From NCBI RefSeq assembly GCF_000702885.1, contig NZ_JNKO01000004.1, forward strand, positions 1-64,000: a stretch of DNA of 64,000 nucleotides, in the 5' to 3' direction. Shown one piece after another: positions 7,947 to 16,189 of this stretch (within the stretch, counting starts at the first letter, position 1; each line of letters opens with the position of its first letter). Position numbers and translations under genes: made by a program. Below the pieces are notes generated by a model. That model worked only from the letters and a program-made list of their open reading frames with translations. It was not told where the DNA came from and did no database searches. This DNA comes from Oribacterium sp. P6A1. Its GTDB lineage: Bacteria; Bacillota; Clostridia; Lachnospirales; Lachnospiraceae.

Positions 7947-7991
7947 GAAGCGCTTGGATTGGGTGAATTCCCGATTCAGGCGTTTTTTTTT
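7947..7991 (+). terminator. Terminator after the HPr-like gene
   Basis: A long stem (7949-7963 with 7970-7984) built on CTTGGATTGGG/CCCGATTCAGG, with extra GC pairs at its base, is followed by a run of nine T (7983-7991). Confidence 0.85.
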
Positions 7992-8060
7992 GAAAAAAAG
8001 AGCTTTCTCCGCTATTGATCCGGTTATTGTGGTAAGATAAAAGTCTGGAATGAGGTGTAT

Positions 8061-8612
8061 ATGCAGATAGAAATACAAAGATGTAACAGAAAATCCATAG
8101 TGATAACAGTGAACAGTAAAGCCGAGGTGATTATTAAGGCACCCTACAGAACAACTGATGCTGAGATTCAGGAGCTCCTGAAAAAAAGAGCTGCCTGGAT
8201 AAAAGAACATGTGGATAAGGTCAGGAAAGAAAGGGAGAGGGCTGACAGTCTTGAACCGCTGACAAACGAGGAGCTTCAGAGACTTGGAGACAAGGCAGTG
8301 GATTTCATACCAAAACGTGTGGAGTACTTTGCGGAAAAAGTAGGCGTGAATTATGGGAGAATAACAATCAGAAATCAGAAGACCAGATGGGGAAGCTGCA
8401 GTTCAAAGGGGAACCTTAATTTTAACTGTCTGTTGATGCTTACCCCTCCGGAAATAATAGATTACGTTATAGTCCATGAACTCTGCCACAGAAAAGAAAT
8501 GAATCATTCCAATAAGTTCTGGGCAGAGGTTGCCAAGGTACTTCCCGACTATAAAAAAAGGCGAAAATGGCTTAATGACAAAGGCGGAGTGATAATTGGC
8601 CGTATGGAGTAA
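8061..8612 (+). CDS. YgjP/DUF45-type metallopeptidase-like protein
   Basis: Member of the YgjP-like (DUF45, M48-related) family. Its zinc-binding motif is HELCHRKEMNHSNKFW, which has HExxH and a downstream His. The upstream TRWGSCSSKGNLNFN segment is diagnostic of this family. Length (about 183 residues) is near the small end. The protein has no signal peptide and should be cytoplasmic. Substrate is unknown, although genomic partners of this family often include restriction or SUMO-like systems, none of which is seen here. A GTG at 8055 two codons upstream is an alternative start; the GGAATGAGG ribosome binding site cannot distinguish them well. Confidence 0.85.
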   Translation: MQIEIQRCNRKSIVITVNSKAEVIIKAPYRTTDAEIQELLKKRAAWIKEHVDKVRKERERADSLEPLTNEELQRLGDKAVDFIPKRVEYFAEKVGVNYGRITIRNQKTRWGSCSSKGNLNFNCLLMLTPPEIIDYVIVHELCHRKEMNHSNKFWAEVAKVLPDYKKRRKWLNDKGGVIIGRME

Positions 8613-8655
8613 AAAAGCCCCTTTTGTACTTGAACGGTACAAAAGGGGTTTTGAT
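8611..8655. terminator. Bidirectional terminator between convergent genes
   Basis: CCCCTTTTGTAC (8618-8629) pairs perfectly with GTACAAAAGGGG (8637-8648). Six A's precede it (8611-8616) and TTTTG follows, so it can terminate transcription from both sides. Confidence 0.85.
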
Positions 8656-10349
8656 TATTTCTTGCGGCTTCGTTTTCTGGAACGGCTGTTCAGCAGCATA
8701 TCCCTGCGCGCTTTCTGTTCAATTGAAAGATCATCAGTGTGCTTGAGCATACGGGAACGACGTTTCTTACGTATAAACTCTTCATGTCTTTCCATAAGAT
8801 AGTATATTCCGAATATTAGGAGAGCAATAAGGCCTATAACGGCGAGAATGGATACAAGCCGTTTAATGGGCTTTGGTATCTCTATACGCCCTTCTTCCTG
8901 ATTTAAGACTATGGGGGCATGATTTTCATCGCTTTCCGCCGGAAGTTGTCCTGAAACCGTTGGATGGGTATCTTCATTATAGTTCATGCTGATGCTCTCA
9001 GGGACAGTTTCTTCTGTATTTGCATCAGTCTGTGATGTCTGCTGCGTTTCAATTATTTTATCTGAGTGGTCCGAAAGACTTATGTAGGCATTGCCGACGG
9101 ACTTATCACCGTATACATAGTCAATACGTGCAAATGCACCACCGCTTTTTTCAGAGTCGTTTAAATCATAGTTTATGGTGCCTGAGACATCTTCAAATAC
9201 AGCTTCGGATGGAATGGTTATGTGGTATGACGATGGTATGTCGAAGCTCAGTGAATCAATGATTTGAATTCCGTCAACCTTAAAATTGCTGGATAATGTG
9301 CTTATATTCTTGTCGTATGCAGCTGCTTCAATGGACTTGAAATTAGTGTAACCAAAATCAAAAAGATTTTTTGTATCGGTGTACTGGGAATTATGTCCGT
9401 TGAGTATGACACAGATAAGAGTCATTCCGTTCTTTTCACAGGCCGTCACAAGTGTGTTTCCGGCAAGGATGGTATATCCGGTTTTGCCGGCAAAAACCCC
9501 GGGATAGTACTCGGCATAGCTCTTTCTCATCATGTGATGATGGGCATAAACTGTATTCTCACTGTCAGTGTCATTCGGGTACTTTGAAATAGGAGCATGA
9601 GTATATACCTGAGATGCATCTATGGCCTTAAAGGTATCGTTTTTTATGGCGTACTGCATTATCTTTGCAAAATCATAGGCACAGGTATAGTGATCAGGAT
9701 CATTTAGACCTGAAGGGTTTACGAAATGAGAATTGACACAACCTATTTCGGCAGCTTTGGCATTCATCATATCCGCAAATTTTTCATTGGAACCTGCAAT
9801 ATATTCCGCAAGAGCATTGGCACAATCGTTGGCTGAGTGCAGAAGCAGGCAGTAGAGGCAATCTCGTACAGAAAGCTTGTCACCCGGCACAGCACCTATG
9901 ATGGTGGAGTTTGGCTCCAGATTTCCGTTTACCGCAGCATACGAAAAAGTCACCTTGTCATCGAGATTTGTGCAGTTTTCAAGTACCAGTATGGCAGTCA
10001 GAACCTTTGTTATGGATGCAGGGTAATATGCCGTTGTGGAATTCTTTTCGTAAAGAATGGCATTTGAGTCCGCATCTATCAGTATTGCTCCTTCGGAATT
10101 AAGGGAAAAGGAAGCCTGAGGCCATGAAACTGCCGCAAATCCGGTTATCGGCATAAGTTTAAGAGTATTCAAAACTTTGTTGACAACTCTTTCCGATTGT
10201 GGATAAGGATAGTTGATTCCATTTAAAGAGGTACCTGAGATGTTATATGTTTGTATGGAATTTGTTATAAGGAAGGTGGCAGAGAGGGTAAGAACCACCC
10301 TTCTGCCGAATTTTTTTATCGCTTTAAGTTTATCAGTTCTTTGCATCAT
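8655..10349 (-). CDS. D-alanyl-D-alanine carboxypeptidase (PBP5/DacF family)
   Basis: Serine-type carboxypeptidase that trims the terminal D-Ala of peptidoglycan stem peptides outside the membrane. Catalytic motifs are intact: SITK (Ser112-Lys115), SAN (172-174) and KTG (289-291). An N-terminal hydrophobic segment (about 17-31) acts as signal or anchor. After the catalytic domain comes a beta-rich region, an acidic linker, a membrane helix (about 495-512) and a very basic cytoplasmic tail. At 564 residues it is longer than typical PBP5 because of this tail. Its start overlaps the end of the histidine kinase gene by 17 bp, indicating translational coupling in one operon. Confidence 0.92.
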   Translation of the reverse strand: MMQRTDKLKAIKKFGRRVVLTLSATFLITNSIQTYNISGTSLNGINYPYPQSERVVNKVLNTLKLMPITGFAAVSWPQASFSLNSEGAILIDADSNAILYEKNSTTAYYPASITKVLTAILVLENCTNLDDKVTFSYAAVNGNLEPNSTIIGAVPGDKLSVRDCLYCLLLHSANDCANALAEYIAGSNEKFADMMNAKAAEIGCVNSHFVNPSGLNDPDHYTCAYDFAKIMQYAIKNDTFKAIDASQVYTHAPISKYPNDTDSENTVYAHHHMMRKSYAEYYPGVFAGKTGYTILAGNTLVTACEKNGMTLICVILNGHNSQYTDTKNLFDFGYTNFKSIEAAAYDKNISTLSSNFKVDGIQIIDSLSFDIPSSYHITIPSEAVFEDVSGTINYDLNDSEKSGGAFARIDYVYGDKSVGNAYISLSDHSDKIIETQQTSQTDANTEETVPESISMNYNEDTHPTVSGQLPAESDENHAPIVLNQEEGRIEIPKPIKRLVSILAVIGLIALLIFGIYYLMERHEEFIRKKRRSRMLKHTDDLSIEQKARRDMLLNSRSRKRSRKK

Positions 10350-12513
10350 TCGATTCTTTTACAGCCTTTTTTAAAATAACGCTTACCTTGTAAAGATCTC
10401 CGTCTATGGTTATCACAAGCTCGCCGTTCATAAGTTTTGTCAGACTTTTTGCTATGGAAAGACCGAGACCTGAGCCTTCTGTAGTACGACTTACATCACC
10501 TCTTACAAATCTTTCCGTAAGCTCTTCCGGAGAAATATTGAGAGGACTGGAGGAGATATTTTTGATTGTACATGATGCAGTGTCTGAATCTGCATCATCT
10601 GTTATATCAACATATACCCTTGAACCCCTTAATGCATATTTGCAGCAGTTGTTCAGAAGATTTTCTATCACTCTCCAAAGATGTCGTCCGTCTGCACATA
10701 TCATAACAGGATGATCCGGATAGTTAAGTATGACTTCAAGCTTTGCGGAATTGGTTTTATCTTCGAATTCTCCCAAGGCCTGTTCAACTATTTCGTTATA
10801 ATTGATATCAGCGAAATCAATCTTGACATTACCGGAGCTTGCTTTGCTGGCTTCCACAAGATCTTCGGTAAGAGTTTTAAGTCTAGTGGATTTCTGGTCA
10901 AGAACCTTTATATATTCCTGAACCCGGGGATTGTCTATATCTTCACGCTTGATAAGATCCACATAACTTATGATGGATGTTAAAGGGGTCTTCAGGTCGT
11001 GGGATACATTGGTTATGAGATCTGCTTTAAGACGTTCTGATTTGACCTGTTCATCAACAGCCTCACTTAAGCCGGTGGCTATACGCCATGTGTAAAAATC
11101 AATGGCCAGAATAATGATCAGTGTGGCTATAGCACACAGGAAAGCCTTCAAACTCTCATTGTTTATGAAGTGTACGAACAGCAGTACGATCATGATAAAC
11201 GCAAATGTATTGGGCAATACGAAAAGAACATAACTGAAAAGCTTTGAGCTGGTTCTTTCGGCGCTTTGAATATAGTGTCCGAACAGATCGCAGATCTTTT
11301 TAAGCAAGGATGAGCTCCATAACCGGTCCGCCTTGTAATTTCTGACAAGAGAAAAGGTCATAGGGAAGAATACAGAATATTTCAATATGAGGCTTAGACT
11401 CGATGTCCAAAAATCCCAATTATCTATGGTTCCTATGATCCTTTCCACAGATTCAAGAATTTCAGGTGCCAATATATCCGCTGTAAATCCCCAGATAATG
11501 AAGCCGCATAAAATGATTTCTGTAGGACAGTTATCAATTTTATGAAGGTGGATTTTTAGATCAGACTTATCATTACTGTGTCCGCTCCAAAGGAACAGAA
11601 GTATAAGAGAAATTACCGCAGTCAATCCGGAGAGCACCAGCATGGTCAGTCCTACGACGCTTGTAACATGGTGATCCGTGTACTCCCTGGCCTGTTTTTG
11701 GAAATTGTCTTCGCAGGGAAAAGAAGTATCTATTCCCACAGAAAAATGATATTGGGATGAGCTGCTCCTGAATGGATTACGAGCCTGTAAAAGAGGAATC
11801 AGGTTCTGGGGAAGATTTCTGAAGTTGGTGGAGACTTCAAGAGAGTTGGAATCAGCGTAGGCAAAGCTTGGAAGATTACGGATGTCTTCCTCAGAGCGGG
11901 ATGAATCGTTAGTGAAGGTTACATCGGAATTCTTTGATGTATAGGTGATGTTGAAATAAAAATTGGTGTTTTTACTGTTGAATTCACTTTTTACGGCATA
12001 ATATCTCGCAAGATAGGTCAGTGCCTCTTCTGCAAGAGCACCGAGAGACATCTGTCCGTCAGTTGGACTTGTCTGTTTATAATCCGGAAGATATGCCCTG
12101 TACTGCACTATGATCTGGTGGTTAAGTTCATCCTCTGCCTTTGATATGGTTCTTGAACCGTCGTTCTGAAGCTGATTCCAGGCATCAAAATAGTATCCCA
12201 TAGATCTGGCATATTGAATAAGGTAGTCCAGTGAGTAGGAAACGTTCTGTCCCTGGACATCGGCCTGGGCTATGATGAGTCCCAGATCAAGCTTACCGTC
12301 TTTTTCGAATATATCTGTAAGCTGGACGTAATCGAATATATCCGTCATCATGTGATTGGCCCGGTCTTCAAAAGCCGAGCTCTTTACGTAATTGGGCTGT
12401 CTTATATATTCAAGTGCAGATCCGTCGGCTGCTCCCAGAGTCAAAACACCGACACTGCAGAGTATCATAAGAAAAGATATAATATTGATAAAAGTTGTAA
12501 ATGTTTTTTTCAT
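10333..12513 (-). CDS. Membrane sensor histidine kinase
   Basis: This 726-residue kinase has a signal-anchor helix (7-27) and a large extracytoplasmic domain (about 30-282). Several membrane helices follow (around 284-308, 331-350, 370-390, 426-448 and 455-473). The cytoplasmic HisKA domain has phospho-acceptor His505 in NVSHDLKTPLTS, and the ATPase domain has N-box NNCCKYA and G-box GSGLGLSIA. It probably phosphorylates the adjacent response regulator. The multi-helix block between sensor and kinase is unusual compared with two-helix sensors and may sense a membrane ligand. The coupled carboxypeptidase gene suggests a cell-wall signal. Confidence 0.93.
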   Translation of the reverse strand: MKKTFTTFINIISFLMILCSVGVLTLGAADGSALEYIRQPNYVKSSAFEDRANHMMTDIFDYVQLTDIFEKDGKLDLGLIIAQADVQGQNVSYSLDYLIQYARSMGYYFDAWNQLQNDGSRTISKAEDELNHQIIVQYRAYLPDYKQTSPTDGQMSLGALAEEALTYLARYYAVKSEFNSKNTNFYFNITYTSKNSDVTFTNDSSRSEEDIRNLPSFAYADSNSLEVSTNFRNLPQNLIPLLQARNPFRSSSSQYHFSVGIDTSFPCEDNFQKQAREYTDHHVTSVVGLTMLVLSGLTAVISLILLFLWSGHSNDKSDLKIHLHKIDNCPTEIILCGFIIWGFTADILAPEILESVERIIGTIDNWDFWTSSLSLILKYSVFFPMTFSLVRNYKADRLWSSSLLKKICDLFGHYIQSAERTSSKLFSYVLFVLPNTFAFIMIVLLFVHFINNESLKAFLCAIATLIIILAIDFYTWRIATGLSEAVDEQVKSERLKADLITNVSHDLKTPLTSIISYVDLIKREDIDNPRVQEYIKVLDQKSTRLKTLTEDLVEASKASSGNVKIDFADINYNEIVEQALGEFEDKTNSAKLEVILNYPDHPVMICADGRHLWRVIENLLNNCCKYALRGSRVYVDITDDADSDTASCTIKNISSSPLNISPEELTERFVRGDVSRTTEGSGLGLSIAKSLTKLMNGELVITIDGDLYKVSVILKKAVKESNDAKN

Positions 12514-12528
12514 GATTTCTAATGTAAA

Positions 12529-12560
12529 CGCCGGGCAAGAGAACTATCTCCAACCCGGCG
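12529..12560 (-). other. Intercistronic GC hairpin between regulator and kinase genes
   Basis: CGCCGGG (12529-12535) pairs with CCCGGCG (12554-12560) around an 18-nt loop in the 84-bp gap. No T-run follows on the minus strand, so this looks like an mRNA-stability or partial-attenuation hairpin inside the operon, not a terminator. It could set a different regulator-to-kinase ratio. Confidence 0.5.
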
Positions 12561-12597
12561 AAATGTTGTGTAATGTGTTCAGAAAAAATTGGAAATG

Positions 12598-13308
12598 TTA
12601 TTTAGCTGCATCCTGCTTTTCGATTTTATATCCGACACCCCAAACAACCTTAAGATACCTGGGTTCTCTTGGATTTATCTCAATCTTTTCACGAATATGG
12701 CGGATATGAACAGCTACGGTATTATCGGCACCGATGGCTTCTTCATTCCAAATTGAAGTGTAAATGTCATCAATAGAAAAAACCTTGCCGGCATTTTTTA
12801 CCAAAAGAAGAAGGATGTTGTACTCGATAGGTGTAAGTTTAACGGCGTTGCCGTCAACGGTCACTTCTTTGGTGTCATCGTTCATAACGAGACCGCCGCA
12901 GGCATAAACATTATCATTGTCGGCAGCTTCCCCGATATTGCCCAACTGGGTATATCTGCGGAGCTGTGATTTTACTCTTGCAATAAGCTCCAAAGGATTG
13001 TAAGGCTTGGTAAGGTAGTCATCGGCTCCGACATTAAGCCCCAGGATCTTGTCATTATCCTCACCCTTTGCTGATAACATAATGATAGGGATGGAGCTGG
13101 ATTCTCTGATTTTAAGTACGGTATGTACTCCGTCAAGTCCAGGCATCATAACATCAATGATAAGGAGATCCACCTTATTCTGTTCCATGATTTCAAGAAC
13201 ATCGTAGCCATCATAAGCTTTAAGAACATGGAAGCCCTCACCTGTAAGATAAATGGATATCGCTTCGACGATTTGCTTATCGTCGTCACATACGAGTATA
13301 GTCTGCAT
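12598..13308 (-). CDS. OmpR-family response regulator
   Basis: The 236-residue protein has a receiver domain with acidic residues Asp8-Asp10, phospho-acceptor Asp52 in LLIIDVMMPG, and the KPYNPLEL lysine region. A C-terminal winged helix (about 135-232) contains VAVHIRHIREKIE. AGGAGG just upstream sets the start at 13308, not an in-frame ATG 26 codons earlier. It is first in the operon with the kinase and carboxypeptidase. The layout (regulator, kinase, D,D-carboxypeptidase) recalls vanR-vanS-vanY, but ligase and dehydrogenase genes of a van cluster are absent. Confidence 0.95.
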   Translation of the reverse strand: MQTILVCDDDKQIVEAISIYLTGEGFHVLKAYDGYDVLEIMEQNKVDLLIIDVMMPGLDGVHTVLKIRESSSIPIIMLSAKGEDNDKILGLNVGADDYLTKPYNPLELIARVKSQLRRYTQLGNIGEAADNDNVYACGGLVMNDDTKEVTVDGNAVKLTPIEYNILLLLVKNAGKVFSIDDIYTSIWNEEAIGADNTVAVHIRHIREKIEINPREPRYLKVVWGVGYKIEKQDAAK

Positions 13309-13444
13309 AAAAACCTCCTGTTGGCAGGTATATGGTACCCAAAATACCAATATAACCACATTATTATACATTATTGCTCTGTTCAATGCAAAGAGCGGGG
13401 AATACAGAAATAAATGAATCCGAAATTAAGATGCGATACGGAAC

Positions 13445-13480
13445 AAAAAAGAAAAGCTTCCGGAACAGTACCGGAAGCTT
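13445..13480 (-). terminator. Terminator of the SH3 protein gene
   Basis: AAGCTTCCGG (13454-13463) pairs perfectly with CCGGAAGCTT (13471-13480). Read on the minus strand it is followed by TTCTTTTTTG. Confidence 0.85.
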
Positions 13481-13494
13481 AAGTGATAGTAGTG

Positions 13495-14604
13495 TTATGC
13501 CGCAGGAACCTCTTGAGCAACTTCCTGAACGTACTGCTTGCTGACATATGCATCGCGACCGTTATAGTCGATCATGATCCATTCATCATTGGGTGATCCT
13601 TTGTATGTGACCTGTACACCGGCATCAAGTACTTCAAGAACCTCACAATTTGTATTTGGCTCGGTACGAACCTTGACGCCTGTAGTGGTAACCCATACTG
13701 AGGATACAGCCTGAGTTTCCTGAACAGGAACTGTTTCTGCAGGATTGTCAACAGGAGCCTCTGTTGCTGCCACAGTTGTCTCTGCAGGAGCCGCAGTAGT
13801 AGCAATAGAAGGTTTTGATGAGCCTCCGTTTATGATCTTTATAAGGATGATAAGGAGTATGGCACATGAAATAGGAATAAGGAATTTCATTATGTTGTAA
13901 AGATCCAGCTCAAAGCCTTTTCTGCGCTTTGGTCTCCTGTTCTGATTGTATCCCGGGCGTCCGTTTCTCTGAGCGGAGGAGCGTCTTCCTGATGTTCTTG
14001 AAACCCGCTCATTGTCGCGAAGAGGTCTGGTAGGACGGCCACTCCTCATGCCTCCTGAGGATCTGTTTAACGGAATATTCACAGAACTAAGGTCTGAAGC
14101 CTCAGGATAGGAAGCATCTTCTCCGGATGAATCTTCGTCGGATATCTGTGATTCGGAATAGTTTGTATCATATTCGGAATCTGAAGGGTTATCAAACTCT
14201 GAATAGGCTGTCTGTCCGGAAGCGTATGAGGCAGAAATAGGTCTCGACTGGAAAGAGTCTACATAGTTGTTCAATTCGTCACGAATAAGAGAAAATGATT
14301 CGTTGGCGGACTGAGATGTGGCGGTTTCACCTGCTTCGGCCTGCTCGCCCATGATTCGAATGGCGTGATAATTGTCCCTGGTCTGATCTGATATGAGTTT
14401 ATTTTCCAAAAGCTGGTCAATATCACTTTCAAGATTATTGGAAACAAGAACAGCCCTGTCAATCTGCATACGGACAAGGGTATGAAGTATGCGCTTGTCC
14501 AGGATCAACGCCTGGTTGTACTGTCCGTTTAATATACTTTGCTGTGCCTGACTTAAATCATTACGAATCTTGCCCCAGATGTTAGCTTCTCTTGGCGTTG
14601 GCAT
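13495..14604 (-). CDS. Membrane protein with extracellular SH3 domain
   Basis: This 369-residue protein has four parts. A helical N-terminal cytoplasmic region (1-115) is followed by a long Ser/Asp-rich then Arg-rich disordered segment (about 120-232), one membrane helix (about 239-258) and a Thr/Ala/Pro linker. A C-terminal bacterial SH3 domain (about 303-360) contains VTTTGVKVRTEPN. Such SH3 domains usually bind peptidoglycan. The topology is type II with the SH3 outside. AAGGAGG supports the start. It is unlinked by overlap to the two-component operon but lies next to it on the same strand. Specific function unknown. Confidence 0.8.
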   Translation of the reverse strand: MPTPREANIWGKIRNDLSQAQQSILNGQYNQALILDKRILHTLVRMQIDRAVLVSNNLESDIDQLLENKLISDQTRDNYHAIRIMGEQAEAGETATSQSANESFSLIRDELNNYVDSFQSRPISASYASGQTAYSEFDNPSDSEYDTNYSESQISDEDSSGEDASYPEASDLSSVNIPLNRSSGGMRSGRPTRPLRDNERVSRTSGRRSSAQRNGRPGYNQNRRPKRRKGFELDLYNIMKFLIPISCAILLIILIKIINGGSSKPSIATTAAPAETTVAATEAPVDNPAETVPVQETQAVSSVWVTTTGVKVRTEPNTNCEVLEVLDAGVQVTYKGSPNDEWIMIDYNGRDAYVSKQYVQEVAQEVPAA

Positions 14605-14934
14605 GAAAAAAACCTCCTTAACGGAAATAATGATTCAGATAAAAGAGAATCGAAGCAGAAAAAAGAAACAATCTGCGAATAGGAAAAACTTATCTTTTAA
14701 TAAAATATTTCCGGATAATTTACTTTATATTATACCCGATTTCAAAAAGTGCTTCAAGAGAACAGCAAGGTATTTGCTTCGTTTTTTGGCATGGCAACAT
14801 TAACCTATGTACTTGATGAAACAGGGTTTCTGTGTTAAACATAGTAGAAATAAAATATTACGTAGTTGTGAACGCTGTATGAAGAGATATTTTCAAATTA
14901 GTTACCATTTCCGAAATTTCGGAGGTGCATTTCC
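14605..14934. other. Intergenic region with a palindrome over a ribosome binding site
   Basis: Most of this AT-rich stretch has no gene I can support. At its right end, TCCGAAATTTCGGA (14920-14933 region, beginning in TTTCC at 14918) is a perfect palindrome that overlaps GGAGG at 14921-14925 of the following mini-gene, so the ribosome binding site could be folded into a hairpin. Confidence 0.3.
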
Positions 14935-15012
14935 ATGGGTAAAGCCAGGAATAATCCGACACTGCTGCGTATTATAATAAAGATGAGAGGGTCTAAAGTA
15001 CCAATCATGTGA
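14935..15012 (+). CDS. Possible 25-residue basic peptide upstream of trmB
   Basis: ATG at 14935 is preceded by CGGAGGTG at near-ideal distance and followed by 25 codons to TGA at 15010-15012. The peptide is basic with a hydrophobic core (MGKARNNPTLLRIIIKMRG...). The ribosome binding site sits in the palindrome TCCGAAATTTCGGA. It could be a leader peptide or a small membrane-active protein. Length alone gives no statistical support, so this call rests on the ribosome binding site. Confidence 0.35.
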   Translation: MGKARNNPTLLRIIIKMRGSKVPIM

Positions 15013-15077
15013 CTAAAATATGATTTGAGATTTTATTACCCGCATCATCAAAATGTTTTTTAGCAGAAAGGTATATC

Positions 15078-15731
15078 ATGAGATTAAGACATATAACGGG
15101 ATCAGAGGATTTTGTGGCAAATTCAGAGTATGTAACCCACGATCCGGAGAAAAACAAGGGCAGATGGAAAGAGGTTTTCGGCAATGATAATCCTGTCAGA
15201 ATAGAGATAGGAATGGGAAAAGGTCAGTTCATAGAGACCCTTGCCGCTAATAATCCGGACGTAAACTATATCGGAATAGAGCGTTATGATACTGTTATTC
15301 TCAAGGCTATAAAGAAGAGAGAAGCTCTTGAGAAGGAGGGTGCTGATTTATCTAATCTTACATTTATATCCATAGATGCAAGACTTCTTGCAGATGTTTT
15401 TGCACCTGGAGAGGTGGACAGAATATATCTGAATTTTTCAGATCCATGGCCAAAGGACAGGCAGGCAAACCGTCGTCTGACAAGTCCTGTCTTTATGAAG
15501 ATATACAGAGAATTTCTTAAGGCAGACGGACAGCTGGAATTTAAAACCGATAATATGGGATTGTTCGACTATTCACTGGAGTCCATTCCCGAGTCAGGCT
15601 GGAAACTTTCTCAGGTTACAAGAGATCTTCATCATGATGATTCAATGAATGAAGGGAATATCATGACAGAATATGAAGAGAAGTTTTCTGCTAAGGGAAA
15701 TCCGATATACAAGCTTATAGCCGTACAGTAA
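15078..15731 (+). CDS. trmB: tRNA (guanine-N7)-methyltransferase
   Basis: SAM-dependent enzyme that methylates G46 in the variable loop of many tRNAs. The 217-residue length is typical. The SAM-binding motif EIGMGKGQF (about residues 43-51) and the family signature NFSDPWPK are present, with a RRLTSP segment following. AGAAAGGTATATC precedes the ATG. A tRNA gene lies 170 bp downstream, which may be coincidental. Confidence 0.95.
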   Translation: MRLRHITGSEDFVANSEYVTHDPEKNKGRWKEVFGNDNPVRIEIGMGKGQFIETLAANNPDVNYIGIERYDTVILKAIKKREALEKEGADLSNLTFISIDARLLADVFAPGEVDRIYLNFSDPWPKDRQANRRLTSPVFMKIYREFLKADGQLEFKTDNMGLFDYSLESIPESGWKLSQVTRDLHHDDSMNEGNIMTEYEEKFSAKGNPIYKLIAVQ

Positions 15732-15835
15732 TATTTCAGTGGAGATCAAATGATTTAAGCTGCGGTATAGCAGTTCAGCAGTATCGAGGTTTAAATCATT
15801 AAATAATATAGCCTGAAAAAAATTTAAAAAAACAA

Positions 15836-15864
15836 TTGACAATACGATACTAATTGTGTACTAT
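15836..15864 (+). promoter_or_regulatory. tRNA-Lys promoter
   Basis: TTGACA (15836-15841), 17-bp spacer and TACTAT (15859-15864) form a strong vegetative promoter about 34 bp before the tRNA. Confidence 0.75.
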
Positions 15865-15897
15865 AAGTGAGCGCTGTGAGGAACGGCGCAAAGATAT

Positions 15898-15970
15898 GCA
15901 CCTTTAGCTCAGTTGGTAGAGCAGCGGACTCTTAATCCGTTTGTCCAGGGTTCAAGTCCCTGAAGGTGCA
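15898..15970 (+). tRNA. tRNA-Lys (anticodon CUU)
   Basis: A full cloverleaf is visible. The acceptor stem GCACCTT/AAGGTGC pairs 15898-15904 with 15963-15969. The D arm is AGCTCAGTTGGTAGAGC. The anticodon arm pairs 15924-15928 with 15936-15940, with anticodon CTT at 15931-15933. The T arm carries GGTTCAAGTCC. The discriminator base is A15970 and the CCA end is not encoded. Confidence 0.97.
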
Positions 15971-16005
15971 TTTTTTGATGCTTTAATATATGAATAACGC
16001 GATAA

Positions 16006-16040
16006 AAAACCTGGATTCTTTGAGAATCAAGGTTTTTTTT
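16006..16040 (+). terminator. Terminator after tRNA-Lys
   Basis: AACCTGGATTC pairs with GAATCAAGGTT with one mismatch, followed by a run of eight T ending at 16040. It ends the tRNA transcript. Confidence 0.8.
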
Positions 16041-16189
16041 ATTGTAAGAATAAAGTAACATGAATTTACAAACACGATGATATAATGTTATGACTATAAT
16101 GATGTAAAAGACTGTGCCGTAGTGTTTCGGACACAGATTTATTATAAAGTTATGCCCTGCATGAATGACGGGGGAATGGAGAGTTTAGT

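Noticed and set aside
8655-13308. A vancomycin-resistance cluster
   Set aside because: Only the regulator-kinase-carboxypeptidase layout is shared; vanH, vanA/B-type ligase and vanX are absent.
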